Source: Streptomyces sp. HUAS YS2 (GTDB taxonomy: Bacteria > Actinomycetota > Actinomycetes > Streptomycetales > Streptomycetaceae). From it: a DNA stretch of 64,000 nucleotides. Positions 50,476 through 59,059 of this stretch are shown in pieces. The stretch spans positions 4,001,001-4,065,000 of the forward strand of contig NZ_CP137573.1 of assembly GCF_033343995.1 (NCBI RefSeq), written 5' to 3'. Numbering within the stretch: the stretch's first letter is position 1; every line of letters starts with the position of its first letter. The notes under the pieces were generated by a model. It worked only from the letters and a program-made list of their open reading frames with translations, did not search any database and had not been told where the DNA came from. Position numbers and translations under genes: made by a program.

Positions 50476-51372
50476 TCACCAGTCCGCCGCGGCCCGCAGC
50501 AGACACTCGTGGGCCCGGGCGATGTGCGGCAGCGCGAGGGTCCCGGTCCGCACCACCAGGAAGTAGGTCCGCAGCGGCGGGACCGGCGGATCGAGCAGCG
50601 CGACCAGGGCGCCGCGCTCCAGCGCGTCCTGGCAGAGATAGCGGGGCAGGACGGCGAGCCCGGCGCCGGACGCCGCCGACTCCAGGACGGCCCGCAGGTC
50701 CGGGGCGATCACCGTCGCGGCGGCGGCCGGCTTGGTCTCGAAGACCGCCGCCCAGTAGCGGGCCACGAACGGCAGCGATTCGTGCACCTCGACCACCGGG
50801 AGCTGTTCGAGCACCACCGCGCCCTTGTCGAGCAGTACGCCGGGGGAGAGCCGGGCGGCCCAGCGCGGCGCGGCGACCAGGACGTGCTCCTCGTCGCACA
50901 GCGGCGTCGCGGTGAGCAGCCCGCCGCGCGGCCGGGCGGTCGCGATGGCCAGGTCGTGATGTCCGGCGGCCAGCCCGTCGAGGATCTCCTCCGTGTTGCC
51001 CAGGAGCGAGGTCCGCATGGTCAGACCCTGCGACACCAGGGGGGTGAGGGCGGGCAGGGCGCGTACGGAGGTGAACTCCGGCGGGCCGGCGAGGTGGAGG
51101 GTGCGTACCCCGCTCTCCTCGTCCAGGCCGGTCTCGACGATCTCGACGAGGGCGTCCAGATGCGGGGCGGCTCGGTGGGCGAGTTCGTCGCCGATGGTGG
51201 TGGCGGTGACACCGCGGGCCTGGCGCAGGAACAGCGGCCGGCCCAACTGCCGCTCCAGTGTCCGGATCTGGCTCGTCACGGCAGGCTGGGAGAGACCGAG
51301 GAGCGCGGCGGCGCGGGTGAAGGAGCCGGCGCGGTGCACGGTGACGAAGGTGCGTAAGAGGGCGAGGTCCAT
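50476..51372 (-). CDS. LysR-family transcriptional regulator
   Basis: 298 residues from ATG 51372 (MDLALLRTFVTVHRAG), with GGGGAGGG upstream. HTH SFTRAAALLGLSQPAVTSQIRTLE at about 17-40, followed by the periplasmic-binding-like effector domain (LHLAGPPEFTSVRALP onward). An AT-rich dyad CTAT...ATAG at 51409-51426, unusual for this genome, lies 37 bp upstream and may be its own promoter/operator. Confidence 0.92.
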   Translation of the reverse strand: MDLALLRTFVTVHRAGSFTRAAALLGLSQPAVTSQIRTLERQLGRPLFLRQARGVTATTIGDELAHRAAPHLDALVEIVETGLDEESGVRTLHLAGPPEFTSVRALPALTPLVSQGLTMRTSLLGNTEEILDGLAAGHHDLAIATARPRGGLLTATPLCDEEHVLVAAPRWAARLSPGVLLDKGAVVLEQLPVVEVHESLPFVARYWAAVFETKPAAAATVIAPDLRAVLESAASGAGLAVLPRYLCQDALERGALVALLDPPVPPLRTYFLVVRTGTLALPHIARAHECLLRAAADW

Positions 51373-51503
51373 GTCCGTCCCTCCCCGGCGCTCGGCCTGA
51401 CCGTCCAACTATAAATAAGTCGATAGGCCTCTGTCGCTACCGTGATTGGACACTGACGCAGAGTCAACTAGCCTTGTTCACGCGGTTCTCCGCGCGTGGA
51501 ACC

Positions 51504-51544
51504 GGGGTGTTCCGAGCCATGAGGGGGGAGGCTCGGAGCACCCC
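51504..51544 (-). terminator. terminator after the PLP-enzyme gene
   Basis: 14-bp stem GGGGTGTTCCGAGC / GCTCGGAGCACCCC (one G-U pair in RNA) with a 13-nt loop, about 30 bp past the stop. Confidence 0.8.
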
Positions 51545-51573
51545 GTTCCGAGGTCGCGGGGGTCGCGCGACGC

Positions 51574-52719
51574 TCAGCCGGCCGCCTTGTCCAGTGCCCG
51601 CAGCACGTCGTCGATCAGGTCCTCCGGATCCTCCGCGCCGACCGAGAAGCGGACGAAGCCCTCCGGCACGGCATCACCGCCCCAGCGCCCGCGCCGCTCC
51701 GCCGTGGACCGCACCCCGCCGAAGCTGGTCGCGTCGTCCACCAGCCGCAGCGCGTCCAGGAACCGCTCGGCCCACTCCTTGTCCGGCAGCACGAACGAGA
51801 CCACCGGTCCGAAGCGCCGCATCTGCGTCGCCGCCAGCGCGTGGGAGGGGTCCCCCGGCAGCCCGGGGTAGCGCAGACCGGTGACCTCGCTGCGCTCGGC
51901 GAGGGTCGTGGCCAGGGTCAATGCGGTCGCGCACTGCCGGTCGATGCGCAGCCGCAGTGTGGCGAGCGAACGGTGCGCCAGCCAGGCCTCCATGGGGCCC
52001 GGGATCGCCCCGGCGATCTTGCGCCAGCGTCGCACCTGCGCCGCCCGCTGCGGATCGCGACAGGTCACGTGCCCCAGCAGGATGTCGCCGTGCCCGGTCA
52101 TGCCCTTGGTGTCGCTGGCCACGGAGAAGTCCGCGCCCAGTTCGAGCGGGCGCTGCCCGAGCGGGGTCGCCAGCGTGTTGTCGACGGCCACGAGCGCGCC
52201 GCCCTCGTGCGCCACGCGCGCCAGGCGCCGCACGTCGCACACGTCCAGGCCGGGGTTCGAAGGCGTCTCGATCCACAGCAGCCGCGCCCCGTCCAGGACG
52301 GAGAGCTGTGCGTCGCCGCCGGTCGGCGCGGTGCGGACCTCGATCCCGAACGCCCGCATCTGCTCGTGCAGCAGAGGCAGGGCCTGGTAGCCGTCGCTAG
52401 GCAGGACCGCGACGTCGCCGGCCTTCAGCTGGGAGAGCAGTACCGCCGAGATCGCCGCCATGCCCGAGGCGAAGACGATCGTCTCGACGCTCTCCCCCGG
52501 TGCCTCCAGCTCGCCGATGGCCCGTTCGAGATGGGTCCAGGTCGGGTTCTCGTCGCGGCCGTACGTGTACGGGCCGGTCGGGTCGCCCGGCAGGTGGAAG
52601 TGCGCGGCGAACACCGGACCGGGCAGGGTCGGTTCGTACTTCACCGGCTCCGGCAGCCCGGCCCGCACCGCTCGCGTCCCGTCGCCGTATCCGCCGGCGC
52701 CCGATCCCTCTTCGTTCAT
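51574..52719 (-). CDS. Cys/Met-metabolism PLP-dependent enzyme (cystathionine gamma-lyase-like)
   Basis: 381 residues from ATG 52719 (MNEEGSGAGGYGDGTRAVRAG), with GGAGGAG upstream. Fold-type I: the PLP lysine lies in SDTKGMTGHGD at residue 205, with WIETPSNPGLDVCD near 155 and YGRDENPTWTHLERAIGELE near 50. Probably transsulfuration (gamma-lyase or synthase); reaction specificity cannot be set from motifs alone. Confidence 0.88.
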   Translation of the reverse strand: MNEEGSGAGGYGDGTRAVRAGLPEPVKYEPTLPGPVFAAHFHLPGDPTGPYTYGRDENPTWTHLERAIGELEAPGESVETIVFASGMAAISAVLLSQLKAGDVAVLPSDGYQALPLLHEQMRAFGIEVRTAPTGGDAQLSVLDGARLLWIETPSNPGLDVCDVRRLARVAHEGGALVAVDNTLATPLGQRPLELGADFSVASDTKGMTGHGDILLGHVTCRDPQRAAQVRRWRKIAGAIPGPMEAWLAHRSLATLRLRIDRQCATALTLATTLAERSEVTGLRYPGLPGDPSHALAATQMRRFGPVVSFVLPDKEWAERFLDALRLVDDATSFGGVRSTAERRGRWGGDAVPEGFVRFSVGAEDPEDLIDDVLRALDKAAG

Positions 52720-52751
52720 GTCGCCCGCTCCTCCACGTCGTTCCATCCGGA

Positions 52752-53132
52752 TCAGTCCTTGCCGTCGGGGAGTACGACGTTCAGCGCCCACGACACGACC
52801 GAAATGATCAGGCCACCGAGCACGGCGGTCCAGAAGCCCTCGACGTGGAAGGACAGGTCGAGCTTGTCCGCCAGCCACGAGGTCAGCAGCAGCATCAGGG
52901 CGTTGATCACGAGCGTGATCAGCCCCAGCGTGAGAATGAACAGCGGCAGCGAGAGCAGCTTCACGACGGGCTTCACGAGGAAGTTGACCAGGCCGAACAC
53001 CAGGGCGACGAGGAGCAGGGTCCATGCCTTGTTCGCCGTGCTGTCACCGGTGAGGGTTATGTCTTCGAGCAACCAGATGGCGACGGCGAGCGCACCCGCG
53101 TTCGCGATCGTCTTGACTACGAAATTCATCAT
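52752..53132 (-). CDS. phage-holin-family-4 type membrane protein
   Basis: 126 residues from ATG 53132 or 53129 (MNFVVKTIANAGALAVA). Four TM segments, including LLLVALVFGLVNFLVKPVVKLLSLPLFILTLG and INALMLLLTSWLA (each read over adjacent helices). The family (PF04020-like) is common in non-phage genomes; a true lysis role is not implied. It is 32 bp upstream of the PLP-enzyme gene and divergent from the cupin gene. Confidence 0.83.
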   Translation of the reverse strand: MMNFVVKTIANAGALAVAIWLLEDITLTGDSTANKAWTLLLVALVFGLVNFLVKPVVKLLSLPLFILTLGLITLVINALMLLLTSWLADKLDLSFHVEGFWTAVLGGLIISVVSWALNVVLPDGKD

Positions 53133-53183
53133 GTGTCTGATCGTGGCAGACATGATCGGGCCAATGGCAGGGGCGTACGCACG

Positions 53184-53501
53184 ATGAAGGCATTCCGACT
53201 GGACGAGCTGGAGGCGGAGCGCCTCGCGAACGACGGGGCGTATCTGCAGTTCCTTCGCGAGCGGAACATGTCGGCCGGGCTGTACGCGCTGAACGCGGGC
53301 GAGCTGGACCCGCAGCAGCCGCACGGGCAGGACGAGATCTACTTCGTCGTCAGCGGACGCGCCTCGATCACGGTCGGGACGGAGACCACGCAGGTGGGGC
53401 GCGGCAGCGTCGTCTACGTGCCGGCCGGGCAGCCGCACAAGTTCCACCACATCACCGAGGACCTGCGGGTGATGGTGGTGTTCTCGCCGCCCGAGAGCTG
53501 A
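53184..53501 (+). CDS. small cupin-domain protein
   Basis: 105 residues from ATG 53184 (MKAFRLDELEAERLAND). Cupin motif 1 HGQDEIYFVVSGRASITV and motif 2 PAGQPHKFHHI provide three histidines and a Glu for metal binding. Function unknown. A single beta-barrel, typical of sugar- or small-molecule-binding cupins. Confidence 0.85.
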   Translation: MKAFRLDELEAERLANDGAYLQFLRERNMSAGLYALNAGELDPQQPHGQDEIYFVVSGRASITVGTETTQVGRGSVVYVPAGQPHKFHHITEDLRVMVVFSPPES

Positions 53502-53677
53502 GCCGGACCCCTGCCCCGCGGGGAGCCGGCCCCCTGCCTTGGGCGGGCCCGGACCCCGGGGTTCCCTAGGGGGCGGATCAGGGGAGAGCAAGGGCTGCGA
53601 GGCCTCCGCCGACCCCCCTGCCGCCCCTAGCATCGAGGGTGTTCGGTCAGGAGAGGACTCGGAGAGAGGGAAGAACA

Positions 53678-53899
53678 ATGGCGGCGATTGGGGAGTTTCT
53701 CGCGGGGATGCCCTGGTGGGTGAAGTGGGTCGCGATACCCGTCATCGCCCTGTTCGTGTTCGGCGGGCTGATCGCCAGCGTCGTCGGCTTTCTCGTCGGC
53801 CTGCTGTTCAAGGTGCTGCTGTTCGTCGCGCTCGTCGGCGGACTGGTCTTCGTCGTCCGCAAGTTCATGGCGTCGTCGACGTCGAAGAGCGACTGGTAA
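53678..53899 (+). CDS. DUF5326-family small membrane protein
   Basis: 73 residues from ATG 53678 (MAAIGEFLAGMPWWVKW) with GAGAGAGGGAAG upstream. Two hydrophobic segments, IPVIALFVFGGLIASVV and FLVGLLFKVLLFVALVGG, then a Ser-rich tail ending KSDW. I recognise this as the streptomycete DUF5326 type; function unknown. Confidence 0.82.
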   Translation: MAAIGEFLAGMPWWVKWVAIPVIALFVFGGLIASVVGFLVGLLFKVLLFVALVGGLVFVVRKFMASSTSKSDW

Positions 53900-53937
53900 C
53901 GACCGGTAGCACAAGCTACTCATCGGTACGGCGTCCT

Positions 53938-53957
53938 GGCCGGGTATTAGCCCGGCC
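53938..53957 (+). terminator. terminator after the DUF5326 gene
   Basis: 7-bp stem GGCCGGG / CCCGGCC with loop TATTAG, 38 bp past the stop. Confidence 0.65.
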
Positions 53958-54217
53958 GGGGGACAGCCCCGGGCGAAACCCCCGGCGGGCCAGGGGCTGC
54001 CATTAGAGTGGAAAACCGCTGCCGCCCTGGGCGAACAGGCGTCGTCGAACCCCTGACCAGTGGATTTGGCGGCCGGCCCGGGCGGGTCCCGCGACGGACC
54101 GGCCGACCCGGACGGATCCTGTGACGGACCCATCCGGTCCCCGGAGCGCGGCGGGTGAGCGGGGGAGGCCCCCGCGGGCGGGTGCACCGCACCCGTCGAC
54201 ACGCCTGGGGGTGACCT
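53958..54217 (+). promoter_or_regulatory. ssgR upstream region
   Basis: The gap between the DUF5326 gene and ssgR totals 318 bp (53900-54217). Beyond the terminator it has a CAGCCCC/GGGGCTG imperfect hairpin around 53964-53998 and GGGGGTGACC just before the TTG start of ssgR. No gene seen. Confidence 0.45.
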
Positions 54218-54994
54218 TTGGCCACGGCGATTGCTCCACAGACGGCCACGCCTACTCTGATCGGCTCGGTCCAGCGGGCGTTGAGACTTCTGGAGGCCGT
54301 GGGCTCCCACGAGGACGGAGCCCCCGCCAAACAGCTCGCGCGGGAAGCGGGTCTCCCGCTCCCCACCGCGTACCACCTGCTCCGCACGCTGACCCACGAG
54401 GGATATCTGCGCCGCGAGAAGGGCGTGTTCGTCATCGGCGAAGCGGCCGTCCGGCTGGCCGGCGGCGGGGCCGTGCAGAATCGTCGCACCAAGGTGGAGG
54501 ACTCGTTGGCGCTCTGGCGCGACGAGATCGGCGTCCCGGTGTACTTCGCGCTCTACCGCGAGGGCGAGATCGAACTCGTCGCCGTCGCCGACACCCCCGC
54601 GGCCCCCGCGGTCGACGAGTGGGCCGACTTCCGCGAGACCGCCCACGCGCACGCGATCGGGCAATGTCTGCTCAGTCAACTGGATGTGAAGAGTCGTCAA
54701 GACCACCTTGACCGGCATCCGGTGGAAGCTCTCACTCCGTACACGCTGCGTAATCGGCGTGCGCTTTTGGATCGTTTGGGCGGAATGGGGCGAATGGAGC
54801 CGATCATCGAGCGTCAGGAATATGCACTTGGCACCGTCTGTGCGGCCATCCCCATCACCGTGGGCTCCACGGCGGCCGCCATGGCCATTTCCCTGCCCCT
54901 TCACCAGGCAGATCGGTTGCTGCCCGCAGTCGATCGACTACGGAATGAGACCGGAAGGCTCTTGAGTTCACTCGCGTTCTCTATCAGTATCTGA
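54218..54994 (+). CDS. ssgR: SsgR, IclR-family activator of ssgA
   Basis: 258 residues. N-terminal winged HTH (GSVQRALRLLEAV, then LAREAGLPLPTAYHLLRTLTHEGYL) and an IclR effector domain ending GTVCAAIPITVGSTAAAMAISLP. The start is TTG at 54218, behind GGGGGTGA; no in-frame ATG or GTG before the HTH fits better. Adjacency to ssgA identifies it as SsgR, the pathway-specific activator of ssgA in Streptomyces. No TTA codon was noticed. Confidence 0.92.
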   Translation: MATAIAPQTATPTLIGSVQRALRLLEAVGSHEDGAPAKQLAREAGLPLPTAYHLLRTLTHEGYLRREKGVFVIGEAAVRLAGGGAVQNRRTKVEDSLALWRDEIGVPVYFALYREGEIELVAVADTPAAPAVDEWADFRETAHAHAIGQCLLSQLDVKSRQDHLDRHPVEALTPYTLRNRRALLDRLGGMGRMEPIIERQEYALGTVCAAIPITVGSTAAAMAISLPLHQADRLLPAVDRLRNETGRLLSSLAFSISI

Positions 54995-55132
54995 AAAATC
55001 ACTCCTTGTGATCTGCTAGCGCTTACAGCACGATTGCGTCAAGAGGGCCATCGGGGATCATTCCTGGCCGTTTTCGTCACAGCTTTCAGCAGGTGTCTTG
55101 TCACAACTGCTTCATCTACTGCGGGGTACACG

Positions 55133-55567
55133 ATGCGCGAGTCGGTGCAGGCCGAGGTCCTGATGAGCTTTCTCGTCTCCGAGGAGCTCTCCTTCCGGAT
55201 CCCGGTGGAACTGCGGTACGAGACCAAGGATCCCTACGCGGTGCGGATGACCTTCCACCTGCCCGGCGACGCTCCCGTCACCTGGGCGTTCGGCCGGGAG
55301 CTGCTCCTCGACGGGATCAACCGGCCGAGCGGCGACGGTGACGTGCACATCGCGCCGACCGACCCCGAGGACCTCTCGGACGTCTCCATCCGGCTCCAGG
55401 TGGGGGCGGATCGGGCCCTGTTCCGGGCCAGCGCGCCGCCGCTCGTCGCGTTCCTCGACCGGACGGACAAGCTGGTGCCGCTCGGCCAGGAACGGACCTG
55501 GGGGGAGTTCGAGGACTCCCTGGAGGCGGCGCTCGGCAAGATCCTCGCGGAGGAGAACGCCGGCTGA
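55133..55567 (+). CDS. ssgA: Sporulation and cell division protein SsgA
   Basis: 144 residues from ATG 55133 (MRESVQAEVLMSFLVSEEL); the second in-frame ATG gives the 135-residue form seen in some species. SsgA-like proteins are actinomycete-specific and mark sites of septation, promoting sporulation-specific division with SsgB and FtsZ. Conserved MSFLVSEELSFRIPVELRYE, PGDAPVTWAFGRELL and FLDRTDKLVPLGQE are present. The gene lies 138 bp after ssgR, and that gap probably holds the SsgR-dependent promoter. Confidence 0.95.
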   Translation: MRESVQAEVLMSFLVSEELSFRIPVELRYETKDPYAVRMTFHLPGDAPVTWAFGRELLLDGINRPSGDGDVHIAPTDPEDLSDVSIRLQVGADRALFRASAPPLVAFLDRTDKLVPLGQERTWGEFEDSLEAALGKILAEENAG

Positions 55568-55600
55568 GTGCCGAGCGCCCGTACCGACCGCCGAGGCGCG

Positions 55601-56983
55601 CTACTTCGCGCGTCGGCGCCGTCCGCCCCGAGCCGGCCGGCGCCCCGCGCCTCGGGCGTCTCCCGCCGCTCCGCCCGCTCCCGCTGCCTCCGCCTCCGCG
55701 CGGTCGGCCGAGACGACCAGCGCCGCCAGTGCCGTCGTGACCGGTACCGAGGCGACCAGGCCGATCGACCCGACCAGCGTCCGGACGATCTCCTCCGCGA
55801 CCAGTTCGCTGTTGGCCACCGTCCCCACACTGCTCTGCGCGATCGAGAACAGCAGCAGCAGGGGCAGGGCGGCACCGGCGTAGGCGAGGACGAGGGTGTT
55901 GACCACGGAGGCGATGTGGTCCCGGCCGATCCGGATGGCGGCCCGGTACAGGCCGCGCGGCCCCATCCCGGGGTCCGCCTGGTGGAGTTCCCAGACCGCC
56001 GAGGTCTGGGTCACCGTCACGTCGTCGAGCACGCCCAGCGAGCCGATGATGATGCCGGCGAGCAGCAGGCCGGACATGTCGATGTCCGGGTAGAGGCCGT
56101 GGATCAGCCCGGTGTTGTCGTCGGTGTTGCCGCTGAGCGCGGCCCAGTCGATGAACACCGAGCCGAGCAGGCCGATCAGCAGCAGCGAGATCAGCGTCCC
56201 CAGGACCGCGACGGAGGTCCTGGCCGAGACACCGTGGCACATGTAGAGCGCGATGAGCATGATCGCGCTCGATCCGACCACCGCCACGACCAGCGGGTTC
56301 GAGCCCTGCAGGATCGCGGGCAGGATGAAGAAGGTCAGGATCAGGAAGCTGATGGCGAGCGCGATCAGCGCCATGACCCCGCGCATCCGGCCGACGACCA
56401 CGACCGCCAGCGCGAAGATGGCGGCGAGGACCGCGATCGGCACCTTCCGGTTCACGTCCGTGACGGAGTACTGCAGGTCGCGCGGGGCGTCGGGCGCGTA
56501 CGCGACCACCACGCCCTGGCCCTCGTGGAGTTGCCGGGGCGCGTCCGGCTGCACGATCTCGGTGAAGGTGCGCCCCTTCTCCGGACCGCTGGTGACCTCG
56601 ACCGTCGCCTTCGCGCACTGGCCCTGCTGGGCGTTGACCGCCTCACGGCCCTCCGGCGTGGAGGTGTCCCCGGTGGGCGGGACCTGGCCGGCGTTCACCT
56701 CCTTGCAGTCGAGGTGCTCCACCTTGACCACCTCGCCCTGCTCGGTCTGCCGGTCGAAGCCGACACCGGTGCGCTCGTGGGCCGGCGCGCCGCCCGGCCA
56801 CAGGACCACGAGACCGACCACCACCGCGGTCGCGAACGGGATCAGCACCGCGGCGATGACTCTGCGCAGATGGCGGGAGACGGGCGCGGCAGGCCCGTGG
56901 CTGTGCGTGTGGCCGTGGCCGTGAGCATGGCCTTCGCCGTGACCGTGGCCGTTCGGTTCGGGGTTCCGCTGGGTGGACGTCAC
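55601..56983 (-). CDS. YibE/F-family membrane protein with His-rich N-terminus
   Basis: 460 residues, GTG 56983. A cytoplasmic N-terminus with alternating His/Gly (GHGHGEGHAHGHGHTHSHG, residues about 12-30) precedes TM1. An extracytoplasmic domain with two Cys follows (about 65-165), then six or seven TM segments: VLAAIFALAVVVVGRMRG, GSLGVLDDVTVTQTSAVWEL and the GRDHIASVVNTLVLAYAGAALPLLLL region that defines YibE/F. Function unknown in the family. The His tail suggests metal binding (inference). The C-terminus is Ala/Arg-rich. Confidence 0.85.
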   Translation of the reverse strand: MTSTQRNPEPNGHGHGEGHAHGHGHTHSHGPAAPVSRHLRRVIAAVLIPFATAVVVGLVVLWPGGAPAHERTGVGFDRQTEQGEVVKVEHLDCKEVNAGQVPPTGDTSTPEGREAVNAQQGQCAKATVEVTSGPEKGRTFTEIVQPDAPRQLHEGQGVVVAYAPDAPRDLQYSVTDVNRKVPIAVLAAIFALAVVVVGRMRGVMALIALAISFLILTFFILPAILQGSNPLVVAVVGSSAIMLIALYMCHGVSARTSVAVLGTLISLLLIGLLGSVFIDWAALSGNTDDNTGLIHGLYPDIDMSGLLLAGIIIGSLGVLDDVTVTQTSAVWELHQADPGMGPRGLYRAAIRIGRDHIASVVNTLVLAYAGAALPLLLLFSIAQSSVGTVANSELVAEEIVRTLVGSIGLVASVPVTTALAALVVSADRAEAEAAGAGGAAGDARGAGRRPARGGRRRRAK

Positions 56984-57063
56984 CGGTCGATCATCGCAAG
57001 AACGGAGGGGGCCCTCTGTTCAGCACGCCAGGGAGGACGCTAGCGTGGTGACACCTTTGCACA

Positions 57064-57186
57064 CGCGGGAGCTCGGAGCACCGGGCTGAGAGGGCGCTGA
57101 TCACCGTACGCGCGTACTGATGTACGTACGGGAGGAGGCTGCGCCGACCGCCGAACCTGTTACCGGGTAATGCCGGCGTAGGGAGT
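57064..57186 (+). ncRNA. TPP riboswitch (THI element)
   Basis: Conserved thiamine-pyrophosphate aptamer features in order: CGGGAGC near 57066, CCGGGCTGAGAGGGCGC at 57081-57097, an optional P3a-type GTACGCGCGTACTGATGTAC arm, GACCGCCGAACCTG at 57146-57159, and CGGGTAATGCCGGCGTAGGGA at 57164-57184 (read as two blocks). It ends 8-10 nt before the thiC ATG, overlapping the GGGAG ribosome site. This suggests control by occlusion of translation initiation when TPP binds. Confidence 0.95.
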
Positions 57187-57193
57187 AGGTCTC

Positions 57194-58984
57194 ATGACCA
57201 TTCAGGATGCACGCACGCCTGCCGCCGATCAGGCCGCCGTTCAGTCCGAGCGGAAGCCGGGCTGGCACAAGGGGTACGTCGAGGGCTCCCGCCCCGACCT
57301 CCGGGTGCCGGTCCGGCAGGTGCACCTCACCAACGGCAAGGACGTGACGCTGTACGACACGTCCGGTCCGTACACCGACCCCACCGTGGAGACCGATGTG
57401 CGGCGCGGCCTGCCGCCGCTCCGCGAGAACTGGATCATCGGCCGCGGCGACACCGAGGAGTACGCGGGCCGTCCCGTCCGTCCCGAGGACGACGGCATCA
57501 AGCACACCTCGCCCCGCGGAGGTCTGAAGAACCTCGACGCGGTCTTCCCGGGCCGCCCGCGGCTGCCCCGTCGGGGCCGCGACGGGCAGGCGGTGACGCA
57601 GCTCGCGTACGCCCGCCGGGGCGAGATCACCCCGGAGATGGAGTACGTCGCGATCCGCGAGAACGTTTCCCCCGAGGTCGTCCGCGAGGAGATCGCGGCC
57701 GGGCGCGCGGTGCTGCCGGCCAACGTGAACCACCCGGAGATCGAGCCGATGATCATCGGCAAGCGGTTCCTGGTGAAGGTCAACGCCAACATCGGCAACT
57801 CCGCGGTCACCTCCTCCATCGAGGAGGAGGTGGAGAAGATGACCTGGGCCACCAAGTGGGGCGCGGACACGGTGATGGACCTTTCCACCGGCCGCAACAT
57901 CCACACCACCCGTGAGTGGGTTCTTCGCAACTCCCCCGTGCCGATCGGCACCGTGCCGCTCTACCAGGCGCTGGAGAAGGTCGACGGCAAGGCCGAGGAG
58001 CTGACCTGGGAGATCTACAAGGACACCGTCATCGAGCAGGCCGAGCAGGGCGTCGACTACATGACGGTGCACGCCGGCGTGCTGCTGCCGTACGTGCCGC
58101 TGACCGCCCGCCGCAAGACCGGCATCGTCTCGCGCGGTGGCTCGATCATGGCCGCGTGGTGCCTCGCGCACCACAAGGAGAACTTCCTCTACACGAACTT
58201 CGAGGAGCTCTGCGAGATCCTCGCGGCGTACGACGTCACGTACTCGCTGGGCGACGGACTGCGCCCGGGCTCCATCGCGGACGCCAACGACGCGGCGCAG
58301 TTCGCCGAGCTGAAGACGCTGGGCGAGCTGAACACGATCGCCAAGCGGCACAACGTGCAGACCATGATCGAGGGCCCGGGCCACGTCCCGATGCACAAGA
58401 TCAAGGAGAACATCGACCTCCAGCAGGAGATCTGCGAGGAGGCGCCGTTCTACACGCTCGGCCCGCTGACCACGGACGTCGCGCCCGCGTACGACCACAT
58501 CACCTCGGGCATCGGCGCGGCGATGATCGCCTGGTGGGGCACCGCGATGCTCTGCTACGTCACGCCCAAGGAGCACCTGGGCCTGCCGAACCGGGACGAC
58601 GTGAAGACCGGCGTGATCACGTACAAGATCGCGGCGCACGCGGCGGACCTGGCCAAGGGCCACCCGGGCGCGCAGGAGTGGGACGACGCGCTCTCCGACG
58701 CGCGGTTCGAATTCCGCTGGGAGGACCAGTTCAACCTGGCCCTCGACCCGGACACGGCCCGTGAGTTCCACGACGAGACGCTTCCGGCGGAGCCGGCGAA
58801 GACGGCGCACTTCTGCTCGATGTGCGGCCCGAAGTTCTGCTCGATGAAGATTAGTAGAAGCATCACAGAGCAGTTCGGCGGTGAAGCGGACGCCACGCCG
58901 GAGGAGATCGAGGCCGGGATGCTGGAGAAGTCCAAGGAGTTTGCGGCCGCCGGCAACCGCGTCTACCTTCCGCTGGCTGACTGA
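57194..58984 (+). CDS. thiC: Phosphomethylpyrimidine synthase ThiC
   Basis: Radical-SAM enzyme converting aminoimidazole ribotide to HMP phosphate in thiamine biosynthesis. 596 residues. The cluster-binding C-terminal motif is CSMCGPKFC (C-x2-C-x4-C) near residue 540; conserved core segments SLGDGLRPGSIADANDAAQ and EGPGHVPMHKIKENI are present. An oddity lies just after the cysteine motif: about 25 bases (58849-58873) switch to low GC with a rare AGA codon (ISRSITEQF), unlike the rest of the gene. Regulated by the upstream TPP riboswitch. Confidence 0.97.
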   Translation: MTIQDARTPAADQAAVQSERKPGWHKGYVEGSRPDLRVPVRQVHLTNGKDVTLYDTSGPYTDPTVETDVRRGLPPLRENWIIGRGDTEEYAGRPVRPEDDGIKHTSPRGGLKNLDAVFPGRPRLPRRGRDGQAVTQLAYARRGEITPEMEYVAIRENVSPEVVREEIAAGRAVLPANVNHPEIEPMIIGKRFLVKVNANIGNSAVTSSIEEEVEKMTWATKWGADTVMDLSTGRNIHTTREWVLRNSPVPIGTVPLYQALEKVDGKAEELTWEIYKDTVIEQAEQGVDYMTVHAGVLLPYVPLTARRKTGIVSRGGSIMAAWCLAHHKENFLYTNFEELCEILAAYDVTYSLGDGLRPGSIADANDAAQFAELKTLGELNTIAKRHNVQTMIEGPGHVPMHKIKENIDLQQEICEEAPFYTLGPLTTDVAPAYDHITSGIGAAMIAWWGTAMLCYVTPKEHLGLPNRDDVKTGVITYKIAAHAADLAKGHPGAQEWDDALSDARFEFRWEDQFNLALDPDTAREFHDETLPAEPAKTAHFCSMCGPKFCSMKISRSITEQFGGEADATPEEIEAGMLEKSKEFAAAGNRVYLPLAD

Positions 58985-58998
58985 CCTGCGCAAACGGG

Positions 58999-59035
58999 GC
59001 TGACCGACGGTACTCCGGGGGAGTCGTCGGTCAGC
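58999..59035 (+). terminator. terminator after thiC
   Basis: Outer stem GCTGACCGACG / CGTCGGTCAGC, inner stem ACTCC / GGAGT, with a 2-nt bulge. A strong intrinsic terminator 15 bp after the stop. Confidence 0.88.
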
Positions 59036-59059
59036 TGGCCCCAACGAGACGGCTCCGGT

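Noticed and set aside
52752..53132. Phage lysis module around the holin-family gene
   Set aside because: No endolysin or phage genes nearby; this holin-type family is common in non-phage chromosomes.
58985..59059. tRNA or att site after thiC
   Set aside because: The fold here is a simple terminator stem; no cloverleaf, anticodon loop or T-arm sequence could be found.
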